From positions 186,001 through 250,000 of the forward strand of contig JANSWU010000002.1 of the NCBI GenBank assembly GCA_024743315.1: a stretch of DNA of 64,000 nucleotides, read 5' to 3'. The number at the start of each line of letters is the position of its first letter. Within the stretch, counting starts at the first letter, position 1. Position numbers and translations under genes: made by a program. The DNA comes from Hyphomonadaceae bacterium (lineage in GTDB: Bacteria; Pseudomonadota; Alphaproteobacteria; Caulobacterales; Hyphomonadaceae). Shown piece after piece: positions 16,536 to 24,538 of this stretch. Under the pieces are notes generated by a model that ran no database searches, was not told the origin of the DNA, and worked only from the letters and a program-made list of their open reading frames with translations.

Positions 16536-18586
16536 TCTGGCTCAAGCGGTCAGCGCTGATCCTCGCGGTCGCGCTGACCACGATTTTCGTCCTCGACAAA
16601 CTCTTCCCGCCGCCGATTGAACGCGGACGGGTGGTCTCGGTCATGATCAGCGACCGCGAGGATCGCCCCTTGCGAGCGATCCCGCTGGACAATGGCACCT
16701 GGCGGTTCGCCGCCGATCTCGATGAGATCGATCCGGTCTTCATCGAGGCCTTGCTGGAAGTTGAGGATCAACGCTTCTGGCGTCATGGCGGCACCGATTG
16801 GGTCGGCATGGCGCGCGCCGCAATTAGTTCGGCAAGCGCGGGCCGCGTGGTGTCAGGCGGGTCGACCATCACCATGCAGACGGCACGCCTGTTGGAGCCA
16901 CGACCTAACCGAACCATCGGTGCCAAGCTTATCGAGATCTGGCGCGCTCATCAAATCGAATGGCGACTGTCCAAGCGGGAAATCCTGGAGCTATATCTGA
17001 CCCTGACGCCTTATGGCGGCAACCTGGAGGGCATCCGCGCGGCGAGCTGGCGCTATTTCGGACGGGCCCCGGATCGCCTGTCCGATGACCAGATTGCGCT
17101 TCTGATTGCTCTGCCGCAATCACCCGAAGTGCGGCGACCCGATCTGCGTCCGGAGGGCGCGCGTTCAGGGCGGGACTCGATTGTCGCAAAGCTTGAACGC
17201 CTCGGCTATTTCCCCGAGCATCGCGCGGAAGAGGCGCGAGAGGCGTTTATTCCCGGACGGCGTTACGCGTTCCCGGCCCGCGCCTGGCACGCAACAGACA
17301 GTGCTGCGGGGGATCGCACGCGAGATGTTCGGTCGACTTTGGATGCGGGCTTGCAGGCCGAGCTTGAACAGATTGCGCTTCGTCATGCCAAAACTTTGGA
17401 AGATGAGGCGCAAGTCTCGATCCTGGTCGTCGATATCCCGACCCGCGCGGTGCGAGCCGCGGTGGGGTCGGCTGATCGGAACCGTTCCGGCGGCTGGCTG
17501 GATCTGACGGCACAAGCGCGCTCTCCAGGGTCAACACTGAAGCCGTTTATTTATGCGCTCGCCTTCGATGATGGTGCCGCGGCGCCATCGACCCGGATCG
17601 CTGACCTGCCGAAACGCTTTGCCTCTTACCAGCCGGAAAATTTTGACAGACTGTTCCGGGGAGATGTCCGGATCTCCGAAGCCTTGCAGCACTCGCTCAA
17701 TGTCCCGGCAGTTCTGACGCTCGACAAGATCGGACCGCAACGGTTCGCCGCTGCCCTGGCATTATCCGGTGCTTATCCTCGGATTTCCGGTGCGGCCCGA
17801 AAAGATCCGGGTTTGGCTTTAGCGCTTGGCGGTGCCGGGCTGACTGCGCAAGAGCTTGCCGTCTTGTACGCCGCGCTCGGCGATGGCGGTGTGGCCAAGC
17901 CCTTGGTTTGGGACGCGGACCTGATCGGCGCACAGCCGAGTGGATATCGCCTTATGAGTGCGGACAGTGCCGATCAGATTATCAAGATCCTCAAAGACAC
18001 ACCAGCCCCGCAAGGTCGGATGCCGGGTCGGCTGACCGCGAATGCGCCAGAGGTCGCGTTCAAGACAGGCACATCCTACGGCTATCGCGATGCCTGGGCG
18101 GCAGGCGTGACCGGAGATTACGCGATCATTGTCTGGGTCGGCCGTGCTGACGGTGCGCCTCGTCCGGGCGAGACCGGCCGAAAAGCTGCTTTGCCGCTAT
18201 TGTTTGAAGTCGCTGATCGGGCCGCACATCATCTCGGCGAGAGCGGGACATCGCTGACGCGGTTAATGAGGGAAAGAACACCTGACGCCAAAGGTGCGCT
18301 GGCCAAGTTTGATGGCGATGCCAAGCCACCAGAAATTCTGTTCCCGCCGCGCAATGCCGAGCTTTGGGCTGGCGCGGTCGACGGCAAACCAGCCCGACCC
18401 TTTGTCTTTGCCGGACGCGGGGAGGGGGCGTTGCGCTGGTATGTCGATGGTCGGCCTGTGGCCCTCGATGATGGCGGCTTGCCGAGCTGGCAACCGCGTC
18501 GAGCGGGTTTCTATCAGGTCTCCGCGGTCGACCCGGTCGGGCGCGCCAGCAGCGTCGAGATCCGTGTGCTTGGCGACGCGCAATAG
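16532..18586 (+). CDS. pbpC: Penicillin-binding protein 1C (bifunctional glycosyltransferase/transpeptidase)
   Basis: PbpC polymerises and possibly cross-links peptidoglycan on the periplasmic side. A single N-terminal anchor (LILAVALTTIFVL) precedes the GT51 domain with catalytic EDQRFWRHGG (E near residue 78) and GGSTITMQTARL. The transpeptidase domain has the nucleophile in SPGSTLKPF (S near 334), SLN (SLNVPA) and KTGTS (K near 511). A C-terminal BiPBP_C-like segment (PPRNAELWAG, RALRWYVDGRP-like) completes the family order. Length 684 fits. ATG overlaps the A2M stop (ATGA), and its stop TAG shares a base with the next GTG. Confidence 0.94.
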   Translation: MIWLKRSALILAVALTTIFVLDKLFPPPIERGRVVSVMISDREDRPLRAIPLDNGTWRFAADLDEIDPVFIEALLEVEDQRFWRHGGTDWVGMARAAISSASAGRVVSGGSTITMQTARLLEPRPNRTIGAKLIEIWRAHQIEWRLSKREILELYLTLTPYGGNLEGIRAASWRYFGRAPDRLSDDQIALLIALPQSPEVRRPDLRPEGARSGRDSIVAKLERLGYFPEHRAEEAREAFIPGRRYAFPARAWHATDSAAGDRTRDVRSTLDAGLQAELEQIALRHAKTLEDEAQVSILVVDIPTRAVRAAVGSADRNRSGGWLDLTAQARSPGSTLKPFIYALAFDDGAAAPSTRIADLPKRFASYQPENFDRLFRGDVRISEALQHSLNVPAVLTLDKIGPQRFAAALALSGAYPRISGAARKDPGLALALGGAGLTAQELAVLYAALGDGGVAKPLVWDADLIGAQPSGYRLMSADSADQIIKILKDTPAPQGRMPGRLTANAPEVAFKTGTSYGYRDAWAAGVTGDYAIIVWVGRADGAPRPGETGRKAALPLLFEVADRAAHHLGESGTSLTRLMRERTPDAKGALAKFDGDAKPPEILFPPRNAELWAGAVDGKPARPFVFAGRGEGALRWYVDGRPVALDDGGLPSWQPRRAGFYQVSAVDPVGRASSVEIRVLGDAQ

Positions 18587-19449
18587 TGGACTTGTCCGAG
18601 CACCTCGCGCGAACCCTGGTCGACGTGCAATTTCCTGACTATGCCAATTTGCCGATACGCGCTGTCTCTTCCGGTGGGACTGATAATGCGATCTTTCGCC
18701 TGGGCGCGCATCTGAGCGTTCGTTTGCCCAAACGCGAGGAGGCGGTCGGGCAGATTGAAAAGGAGCAGCTCTGGTTACCAAGGCTCGCCCCTTTACCGTT
18801 ACGCATTCCAACCCCGGTCCAGCTTGGCGCGCCATCGGCAGGCTTCCCGTATCCCTGGTCGATTTATGACTGGTGTCCCGGCGTGCCGCTCAGCCAGGCA
18901 CAAGTCACTGACTGGTCGCGCCTCGCGCGTCATCTGGCACAGTTTCTTCTCGCTTTGCGAGCCAAGGGGACCCATGGTGCGCCGCAGGCGGGCGCGCAAA
19001 ACCATTTTCGCGGCGTTGCGCTGGCGAAACGTGATGCGCTGACACAAGCCGCTTTGACGGGCATTTCAGATCTGTATCCAGCGGCTGAGATGCAAGCGAT
19101 TTGGCACTCGGCTTTGGAGGCTCCGAAATTTCAGGGCGATCCAGTTTGGCTGCATGGCGATTTGCAGGGTGGAAACCTGCTGATTGAAAACGGCCTCCTC
19201 GCCGCTGTCATTGACTTTGGCCTCTGCGGGGTTGGCGATCCGGCCATGGATCTGGTGGCCGCATGGTCGGTTTTGCCGGATTCGGTACGCCAAGTCTTCC
19301 GACAGGAAATCGGTGCGGGTGATGCCGCATGGGCCCGCGGGCGCGGCTGGGCGCTCTCGGTCGCTGCCATCGCGCTTGATTATTATCGTGATCGAAACCC
19401 GGCCTTGTCGGTGATATCGAAACAGACCATCGAGGCGGTCCTGTCGTAA
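18586..19449 (+). CDS. Aminoglycoside phosphotransferase (APH)-fold kinase
   Basis: The 287-residue protein has the APH/choline-kinase fold: SSGGTDNAIFRLG is the nucleotide-loop strand, LSVRLPKRE holds the ATP-contact region, WLHGDLQGGNLLI is the catalytic loop (HGDxxxxN) and AVIDFGLCGVGDPAMDL is the Mg-binding DFG-like motif. Close relatives are annotated as aminoglycoside O-phosphotransferases, but most chromosomal ones phosphorylate unknown small molecules, so a resistance role should not be assumed. The GTG start shares one base with the pbpC stop, so it is the third gene of the A2M-pbpC operon. Confidence 0.85.
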   Translation: MDLSEHLARTLVDVQFPDYANLPIRAVSSGGTDNAIFRLGAHLSVRLPKREEAVGQIEKEQLWLPRLAPLPLRIPTPVQLGAPSAGFPYPWSIYDWCPGVPLSQAQVTDWSRLARHLAQFLLALRAKGTHGAPQAGAQNHFRGVALAKRDALTQAALTGISDLYPAAEMQAIWHSALEAPKFQGDPVWLHGDLQGGNLLIENGLLAAVIDFGLCGVGDPAMDLVAAWSVLPDSVRQVFRQEIGAGDAAWARGRGWALSVAAIALDYYRDRNPALSVISKQTIEAVLS

Positions 19450-19513
19450 ATTCAGGGGTTCTGACCCTCCGATAAGTCTGGACAGGGGGCTCAAAAAAAG
19501 TGACACTGGCGTC

Positions 19514-21016
19514 ATGAATAAGACCCATTATGACGTATTGATTGTCGGCGCTGGCCTGTCTGGCATTGGCGCTGCGGTTCATTTGCAGAAAAAATGCCCG
19601 GGCCGGTCCTACCAGATCCTCGAAATGCGTGAGGCTATGGGCGGCACCTGGGACCTGTTCCGCTATCCCGGTATTCGCAGCGATAGTGACATGCACACGC
19701 TCGGCTTCAATTTCAAACCCTGGAATGCGCAAAAGGCCATCGCGGATGGTCCGGCGATCCGCGAGTATATTGAAGAGACGGCAGAGGAATATGGGATCAA
19801 CCCCAATATCCGGTACGGTCACAAAGTGGTCAGCGCCGAATGGGATAGCGACACCGCAAAATGGATCATACAGGTCAAGATTGACGGCAAACGCAACAAG
19901 CAGAAATTCACCTGTAATTGGCTGCATATGTGCGCCGGTTACTACAAGTATGAGCAAGGTTATACGCCGGAATTCGAAGGCCGCGACGATTTCAAGGGCG
20001 ATGTGATCCACCCGCAGCTCTGGCCGGAAGACTATGACTATTCGGGCAAGAAAGTCGTGGTGATCGGCTCTGGTGCTACCGCCATGACGCTTGTCCCGGC
20101 GATGACCGACAAAGCCGAGCACGTGACCATGCTGCAGCGCTCTCCGACCTATGTCGTGTCGCGTCCGGCGGAAGACAAAATCGCCAATGGCCTGCGCAAA
20201 GCCCTGCCCAACAAAATGGCCTACGGGCTGACGCGCTGGAAGAATGTGCTTATGCAGCAAGCCGTCTACCGGCGGACCCGCACGGCACCGGACAAGGTCA
20301 AAGAAAAACTGCTCAGCTTGGTGCGCGAAGAACTCGGCCCGGATTTCGATGTCGAGAAACACTTCACGCCAACTTACAATCCCTGGGACCAGCGGCTTTG
20401 CCTGGTGCCGGACAGTGATCTGTTCGTGGCCTTGCGCGAAAACAAAGCGTCGGTGGTCACAGATCATATTGACCGATTCACAGAAACCGGGATCAAGCTG
20501 AAATCGGGTGAGGAAATCGAAGCCGATATCATCATCACCGCGACCGGGCTCGATTTGCAATTCATTGGCGGCACCGAAATTACGGTCGATGGTCGGACCC
20601 TCAATCCGCATGATCTGATCAATTATCGCGGCGCCATGATCTCGGGTATTCCCAACATGACCTCTGTGTTCGGCTATACCAATGCCAGTTGGACGTTACG
20701 CGCCGACCTGACCAGCGAATATATGTGCAAAGTGCTCAATCACCTGGAGCGCGAGAACTATGTCGAAGCGCGTCCGGTCGCTGAGGGCATTGAGCCGGTC
20801 AGCGATTTCCTCGACTTCTCGTCAGGCTACGTCCAGCGCGCGATGGAACGCTTCCCGCAGCAAGGCAAAGAGGCGCCTTGGATTATCACGCAGAATTATA
20901 CGCGTGACATTTTCCTGATGCGCCACGGCAAGCTCGAAGATGGCGCGTTGATCTTCCGCCGCGCGCACGAAACCGTCGACCAGGTCGCTGGGATCGCCCC
21001 CGTGGCGGCGGAATAG
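19514..21016 (+). CDS. FAD-containing monooxygenase, Baeyer-Villiger/EthA type
   Basis: The enzyme inserts oxygen into ketones or oxidises S/N atoms using FAD and NADPH. An FAD site, IVGAGLSGIGAAVHL, opens the 500 residues. GGTWDLFRYPGIRSDSDMHT is the flavin-proximal segment shared with EthA. FKGDVIHPQLWP matches the Baeyer-Villiger fingerprint FxGxxxHxxxW[P/D], and VVIGSGATAMTLVP is the NADPH Rossmann site. No signal peptide is present. The ATG has only a weak ribosome site, and the gene stands alone before tRNA-His. The natural substrate is not known; lipid-derived ketones are one possibility. Confidence 0.92.
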   Translation: MNKTHYDVLIVGAGLSGIGAAVHLQKKCPGRSYQILEMREAMGGTWDLFRYPGIRSDSDMHTLGFNFKPWNAQKAIADGPAIREYIEETAEEYGINPNIRYGHKVVSAEWDSDTAKWIIQVKIDGKRNKQKFTCNWLHMCAGYYKYEQGYTPEFEGRDDFKGDVIHPQLWPEDYDYSGKKVVVIGSGATAMTLVPAMTDKAEHVTMLQRSPTYVVSRPAEDKIANGLRKALPNKMAYGLTRWKNVLMQQAVYRRTRTAPDKVKEKLLSLVREELGPDFDVEKHFTPTYNPWDQRLCLVPDSDLFVALRENKASVVTDHIDRFTETGIKLKSGEEIEADIIITATGLDLQFIGGTEITVDGRTLNPHDLINYRGAMISGIPNMTSVFGYTNASWTLRADLTSEYMCKVLNHLERENYVEARPVAEGIEPVSDFLDFSSGYVQRAMERFPQQGKEAPWIITQNYTRDIFLMRHGKLEDGALIFRRAHETVDQVAGIAPVAAE

Positions 21017-21048
21017 CAGCGATTGCTGACATCGCGCGCAATTCAAAC

Positions 21049-21077
21049 TTGAACGCAGGCACGCTCCGGCGTATGTG
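21049..21077 (+). promoter_or_regulatory. Putative promoter of tRNA-His
   Basis: TTGAAC (21049-21054), a 17-base spacer and TATGTG (21072-21077) place a start point a few bases before the mature tRNA 5' end at 21089. Confidence 0.5.
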
Positions 21078-21088
21078 TCCCGTTCCGT

Positions 21089-21165
21089 GCCGCCTTAGCT
21101 CAGTCGGTTAGAGCGCTAGATTGTGGATCTAGAGGTCCCCCGTTCGAACCGGGGAGGCGGTACCA
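21089..21165 (+). tRNA. tRNA-His (GTG anticodon)
   Basis: The 77-base gene folds as a cloverleaf with encoded CCA. The acceptor arm is GCCGCCT/AGGCGGT, the D arm GCTC-agtcggtta-GAGC, the anticodon arm CTAGA-ttGTGga-TCTAG and the T arm CCCCG-ttcgaac-CGGGG. The anticodon GTG reads His codons. The base before G1 is T, not G. The discriminator is A73, and 1:72 is a G:U pair. So the usual G-1:C73 identity pair of tRNA-His is absent, as in a large group of alphaproteobacteria with a divergent HisRS. Its 3' half is overlapped in antisense by the desaturase frame. Confidence 0.96.
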
Positions 21166-22226
21166 CCCCCTAATTTCGCGGGTTTTGGCTTAATCCAACC
21201 ATAGGCGCTTTCATAGCGTTCGAACCCATCATCCGGGACGACATGGTGACAGCGCAGCTGGCTGCTGATGAAATCTGAAATCACGAACCGGTCAGAGGTC
21301 AGGTAATGGTCTCCGAGGATCGGCTTGATCGCATCGGTCGCTTCTTGCAGCCGGTAGTGCGGGATGGTCGGGAAGATGTGATGGATCACATGCAGGTTGC
21401 CGATATTATGGGTCAGCCAGTTGAACGGGCCATAATCGCGATCGACCGAGGCGAGCGCACCTTTCAGGCGGGTCCAGTCCTGCTCGTCATAGACCGGCAC
21501 ATCCGGAGCAACATGCTGCATATAGGTGACGAAAGTCAGCCAGGCGCCATAGATCAGGTAAGGCGCGAGAATGTACTTGGCGAAAAAGCCCCAGCCAAAA
21601 ATGACACCAAGGCTGACATACAGGGTCAGGAAGCCGACCAGCGCAGCAAGGCCGAGATACCAGGACACGCGCACGGACTTTGTGTAGAGATCGCTCTGCG
21701 GCAGATAATGGCTGCCGGTGATCGGCTTGTACGTGGTCAGGTTGCGGATGCCGAGTTTGTACATCGGCCAACCGATCAGAACGAAGATCCCGGATCGGAA
21801 AATGATCTTACGGAAGAGACGATCCTCGCCTTTGCGGGCTGGGCGGAAGACTTCCTCCTGCTTGAAATGACCCGTCTTCATATGGTGGAGCGCATGACTG
21901 CGTTGCCAGCCGCGATAGGGTACCAGGATGGCGCCGTGGACCAGAATGCCGACAATCGTATTGATGGTGCGATTGCTCGAGAAGGAACCATGTCCGGCAT
22001 CATGACCGATCACGAAAAGTGACCAGAGCATGGTGCCGATCAGAAAGATGACCGGCCATTCGATATACCAGGCGCTGGTTTGGGTGAGAATCGCATACAG
22101 CCCGGCAATCACCGCAAGATCGAAGGCCAAATAGGCAAACGCGCGACCCGTATCGGGTTGAAAACAGCGTTTCGGGATTGCTTTGTGCAAATCCTCAATC
22201 GTGAATGGCAAATCGGTCTGGCTCAT
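21129..22226 (-). CDS. Membrane fatty acid desaturase
   Basis: Di-iron membrane desaturases introduce double bonds into acyl chains. Three histidine boxes are present: [18 protein letters not shown] and [14 protein letters not shown], with hydrophobic spans around residues 30-75 and 165-235. The pattern resembles Δ12/ω-3 type plant and bacterial enzymes (365 aa); regiospecificity cannot be read. The last ~12 residues ([12 protein letters not shown]) are encoded by the antisense of the tRNA-His 3' half, and the stop codon lies in the tRNA anticodon stem. The functional protein may therefore have gained this tail by loss of an earlier stop. It is divergent from infA. Confidence 0.9.
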   Translation of the reverse strand: MSQTDLPFTIEDLHKAIPKRCFQPDTGRAFAYLAFDLAVIAGLYAILTQTSAWYIEWPVIFLIGTMLWSLFVIGHDAGHGSFSSNRTINTIVGILVHGAILVPYRGWQRSHALHHMKTGHFKQEEVFRPARKGEDRLFRKIIFRSGIFVLIGWPMYKLGIRNLTTYKPITGSHYLPQSDLYTKSVRVSWYLGLAALVGFLTLYVSLGVIFGWGFFAKYILAPYLIYGAWLTFVTYMQHVAPDVPVYDEQDWTRLKGALASVDRDYGPFNWLTHNIGNLHVIHHIFPTIPHYRLQEATDAIKPILGDHYLTSDRFVISDFISSQLRCHHVVPDDGFERYESAYGWIKPKPAKLGGGTASPVRTGDL

Positions 22227-22390
22227 GTCTTACTCTGCGGAATATTTCAGCGATACGGTATTCGCATAGTTTTTGCTGATATAGTGAGCGTAGAGTTAAC
22301 ACGCGCGGACCCTGATGAGCTAGCCTCATCCGCTCGATTCATCGGCAATTCTCCACAAGCTGAGGGTGGACTCACACAGACGCTTGCCCG

Positions 22391-22421
22391 ATGGGGTGAC
22401 GAAAGCTACGAAGCACCCCAT
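22391..22421. other. Inverted repeat in the infA leader
   Basis: ATGGGGTG (22391-22398) and CACCCCAT (22414-22421) are perfect 8-base arms around a 15-base loop, 46 bases before the infA ATG. No T-run follows. It may be an mRNA stem-loop or a protein-binding site. Confidence 0.45.
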
Positions 22422-22466
22422 ATCTGTTGCGGCGCGGCATCGCGCGTCGGTTTAAATGGAGACAGG

Positions 22467-22685
22467 ATGTCAAAAGAAGAAATCATCGAGTTTAACGGCA
22501 CGATCGTTGAACTTCTGCCGAACGCGACGTTTCGCGTGAAGCTGGAAAATGATCATGAGATCATTGGCTATACAGCTGGCAAGATGCGCAAGAACCGCAT
22601 TCGTATTCTGACTGGGGACAAGGTTCTTGTTGAAATGACCCCTTATGATCTGACCAAGGGTCGGATCACCTATCGCTTCAAATAG
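22467..22685 (+). CDS. infA: Translation initiation factor IF-1
   Basis: IF-1 binds the 30S A site during initiation and supports IF-2 and IF-3. The 72 residues from ATG 22467 ([19 protein letters not shown]) are exactly the canonical length with the single OB fold: [11 protein letters not shown], the basic [10 protein letters not shown] stretch and [18 protein letters not shown]. The ORF track start at 22080 adds 129 unrelated residues. ACAGG precedes the ATG. A thioesterase gene and maf follow closely; infA-maf proximity is common in alphaproteobacteria. Confidence 0.97.
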   Translation: MSKEEIIEFNGTIVELLPNATFRVKLENDHEIIGYTAGKMRKNRIRILTGDKVLVEMTPYDLTKGRITYRFK

Positions 22686-22695
22686 GCTGCTCGCC

Positions 22696-23118
22696 TTGAG
22701 CGAAGCGCAGGTTCCAGATGGGTTTGAGCGGCACTTTCGCCGCTCCGGACTAACCGACCCCTGGGAACCGCTTTATTCCCGAAAACTCGACGACCGCGTG
22801 CAAATGGGACTGTTCCTATCAGAGCAGCACTGCAATTCGCGCGGTCTGGTGCATGGCGGCCTGATCGCAGCGCTGGCTGATAATGCGATGGGGCTGTCCT
22901 GTGTGGTCGCCTTGGCGGCGGCCGGCCGCGATCCTGGCAAAGGCCTGGTGACGGTCTCGCTGGGGACCGATTATCTTGGTAGCGCCAAGCTTGGCGCGTG
23001 GCTGGAGATTGATCCTGAACCGGTCAAGGTCGGCGGCTCGATCTGTTTTGCACGCGCCATCATACGCGGCAATGAAACGCCCGTCGCCATGGCCAATGCA
23101 ACCTTCAAAATCCTATGA
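22696..23118 (+). CDS. PaaI-type hotdog-fold thioesterase
   Basis: The 140-residue protein has the hotdog thioesterase pattern: CNSRGLVHGGLIAALADNAM, with the HGG and the Asp/Asn of the central helix, then VTVSLGTDYLGSAKLGAWLE, the β-sheet core. Such enzymes hydrolyse acyl-CoA, often phenylacetyl- or hydroxybenzoyl-type substrates. The specific substrate is not determined. TTG 22696 is the only early start in the frame; it lies 10 bases after the infA stop. The gene overlaps maf by ATGA, so infA, this gene and maf form one operon. Confidence 0.85.
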   Translation: MSEAQVPDGFERHFRRSGLTDPWEPLYSRKLDDRVQMGLFLSEQHCNSRGLVHGGLIAALADNAMGLSCVVALAAAGRDPGKGLVTVSLGTDYLGSAKLGAWLEIDPEPVKVGGSICFARAIIRGNETPVAMANATFKIL

Positions 23119-23681
23119 GCAAGCTCATCCTGGCCAGCGCCAGTCCGCGGCGCCGTCAATTATTGGCACAAATCGGCGTCACGCCGGATGAGATCAAACC
23201 CGCGAACATAGATGAGACGCCAAAGCCTGGGGAATTGCCGCGCGCCTATGCCATGCGAATGGGGGTGGAGAAAGCCAGGGCGGTGCATCAGCCTGGACAA
23301 TTCACGCTCGCGGGCGACACCGTGGTCGCGCTTGGACGCCGGATCCTGCCAAAAGCCGAAAGTAATGGCGACGTCGCGGACTGCCTGCGTCTGGTTTCAG
23401 GCCGCGCGCATCATGTGCTGACGTCGGTTTGTTTGATGGCCCCCGATGGCCGTATCTCGCAACGCTTGAGTGATACGCGCGTGAAAGTGAAACGGCTCTC
23501 AGAGGCAGACATCGCTGCTTATCTCGCGAGCGAAGAAGGACGCGGCAAAGCCGGCGGATATGCCATTCAGGGCCGGTTCGGCGCCTATATACCGCACATC
23601 TCCGGCAGTTATACCGGGGTCATGGGGCTGCCTGTATTTGAGGTCGCTCAAATGCTCAACGGGCTCGGCTACCGATTGTAG
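23115..23681 (+). CDS. Maf-family nucleoside triphosphate pyrophosphatase
   Basis: Maf proteins hydrolyse dTTP, UTP or modified nucleotides to monophosphates in the cytosol. The N-terminus LILASASPRRRQLLAQIGV carries the SxSxRR motif. AGDTVVALG contains the conserved Asp, and GKAGGYAIQGRFGAYIPHI and GSYTGVMGLPVFE are typical of the 188-residue family. It belongs to the YhdE/YceF class; which nucleotide it prefers is not clear from sequence. It overlaps the thioesterase gene by 4 bases and overlaps the convergent secreted-protein gene by 13. Confidence 0.92.
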   Translation: MSKLILASASPRRRQLLAQIGVTPDEIKPANIDETPKPGELPRAYAMRMGVEKARAVHQPGQFTLAGDTVVALGRRILPKAESNGDVADCLRLVSGRAHHVLTSVCLMAPDGRISQRLSDTRVKVKRLSEADIAAYLASEEGRGKAGGYAIQGRFGAYIPHISGSYTGVMGLPVFEVAQMLNGLGYRL

Positions 23682-24538
23682 AAGTCGAATTCGATCTCGT
23701 ATTCCAGGTGCCCGTCACCCATAGACAGATCATAGCCTCCAAATCCGTAAACATAATCAAACCGCACCGATTGCGAGGGCAGGTCTAAGGCATCGCGGCG
23801 TCGAATCGGGTTGCGAAATTCCATGATCCGCGTTGGACTGCCAAATATGTCGCTGAGATCGCCAACATTTCCAACTCGGCGAATATAGTTTCCATTTCGG
23901 GCATTGGCGCCAAACGCCATTCCGTCATCGACCCCGCGGCGGGTCACGTCATAAACAAAGTCGATATTGTTCAACAGGTTAGAGGCATTGAACCCTGTAT
24001 CTGAGCCAATCAGACGGGCCTCGGCGGTGAGATAGAAATCGGTTCGGGATGAGAGATAGAAGCTGCGCTGCGCGGAGGTGTCTGCTGCGACCAGATCGGT
24101 ACTGAGGGTGAGTTCGAATGGGTCCATCCGGTCGCTGGCATCGAGAAAGCCATTGCTATTGCTGTCAATCGGCAAGCGATCCGGAATGCCATCGCCATTG
24201 GTATCGATACCGAGGATCACGCTCTGGTCTTGCAGGGGGACCGTATGAAATCCCTCTGTCCGGGTACCTGTAATGACCGGATTGACCCCGCCAATCCCTT
24301 CAAACGGGTTTCCGGTCCACGGAATCATGCGCCCGCCCGGGGGCACCGTGCCGCCCGTGGCAAAGACATAATTGTCATAGACATCAAACGTGAAGCCGTC
24401 ATGGACAACTACACAGCCATAGACCCGGCAATAAAAATCCGAGTCGAGCCAGGAGGCAGAGGCTGGCGGCACGGTGGTTAAGATTGCACCGCCAACCAGG
24501 ATCAGTTTGAGCCTATTCCAGAGCCGTTTCGGCATCAT
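23669..24538 (-). CDS. Secreted protein with EF-hand-like repeats, unknown function
   Basis: The 289-residue protein has an N-terminal signal peptide (LILVGGAILTTVPPASA) and a mature part beginning SWLDSDFYCRVYGCVVVHDG with two cysteines that may pair. Acidic repeats DTNGDGIPDRLPIDSNSNGF and DASD resemble calcium-binding dockerin/EF-hand loops. The rest is β-rich (FYLSSRTDFYLTAEARL). I recognise no family. It is the second gene after the PapD-like chaperone, overlapping its end by 26 bases, so it is probably a client or partner of that chaperone. ATG 24538 or 24535 is likely the start; the track start at 24571 adds a non-signal N-terminus. Confidence 0.7.
   Translation of the reverse strand: MMPKRLWNRLKLILVGGAILTTVPPASASWLDSDFYCRVYGCVVVHDGFTFDVYDNYVFATGGTVPPGGRMIPWTGNPFEGIGGVNPVITGTRTEGFHTVPLQDQSVILGIDTNGDGIPDRLPIDSNSNGFLDASDRMDPFELTLSTDLVAADTSAQRSFYLSSRTDFYLTAEARLIGSDTGFNASNLLNNIDFVYDVTRRGVDDGMAFGANARNGNYIRRVGNVGDLSDIFGSPTRIMEFRNPIRRRDALDLPSQSVRFDYVYGFGGYDLSMGDGHLEYEIEFDFYNR

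Noticed and set aside
18586-19449. Reading the APH-like gene as an aminoglycoside resistance determinant
   Set aside because: It sits in a housekeeping-type operon with A2M and pbpC; the fold alone does not imply resistance.
19208-20611. 467-aa minus-strand ORF opposite the APH-like and monooxygenase genes
   Set aside because: It mirrors two well-recognised genes and has no domain of its own.
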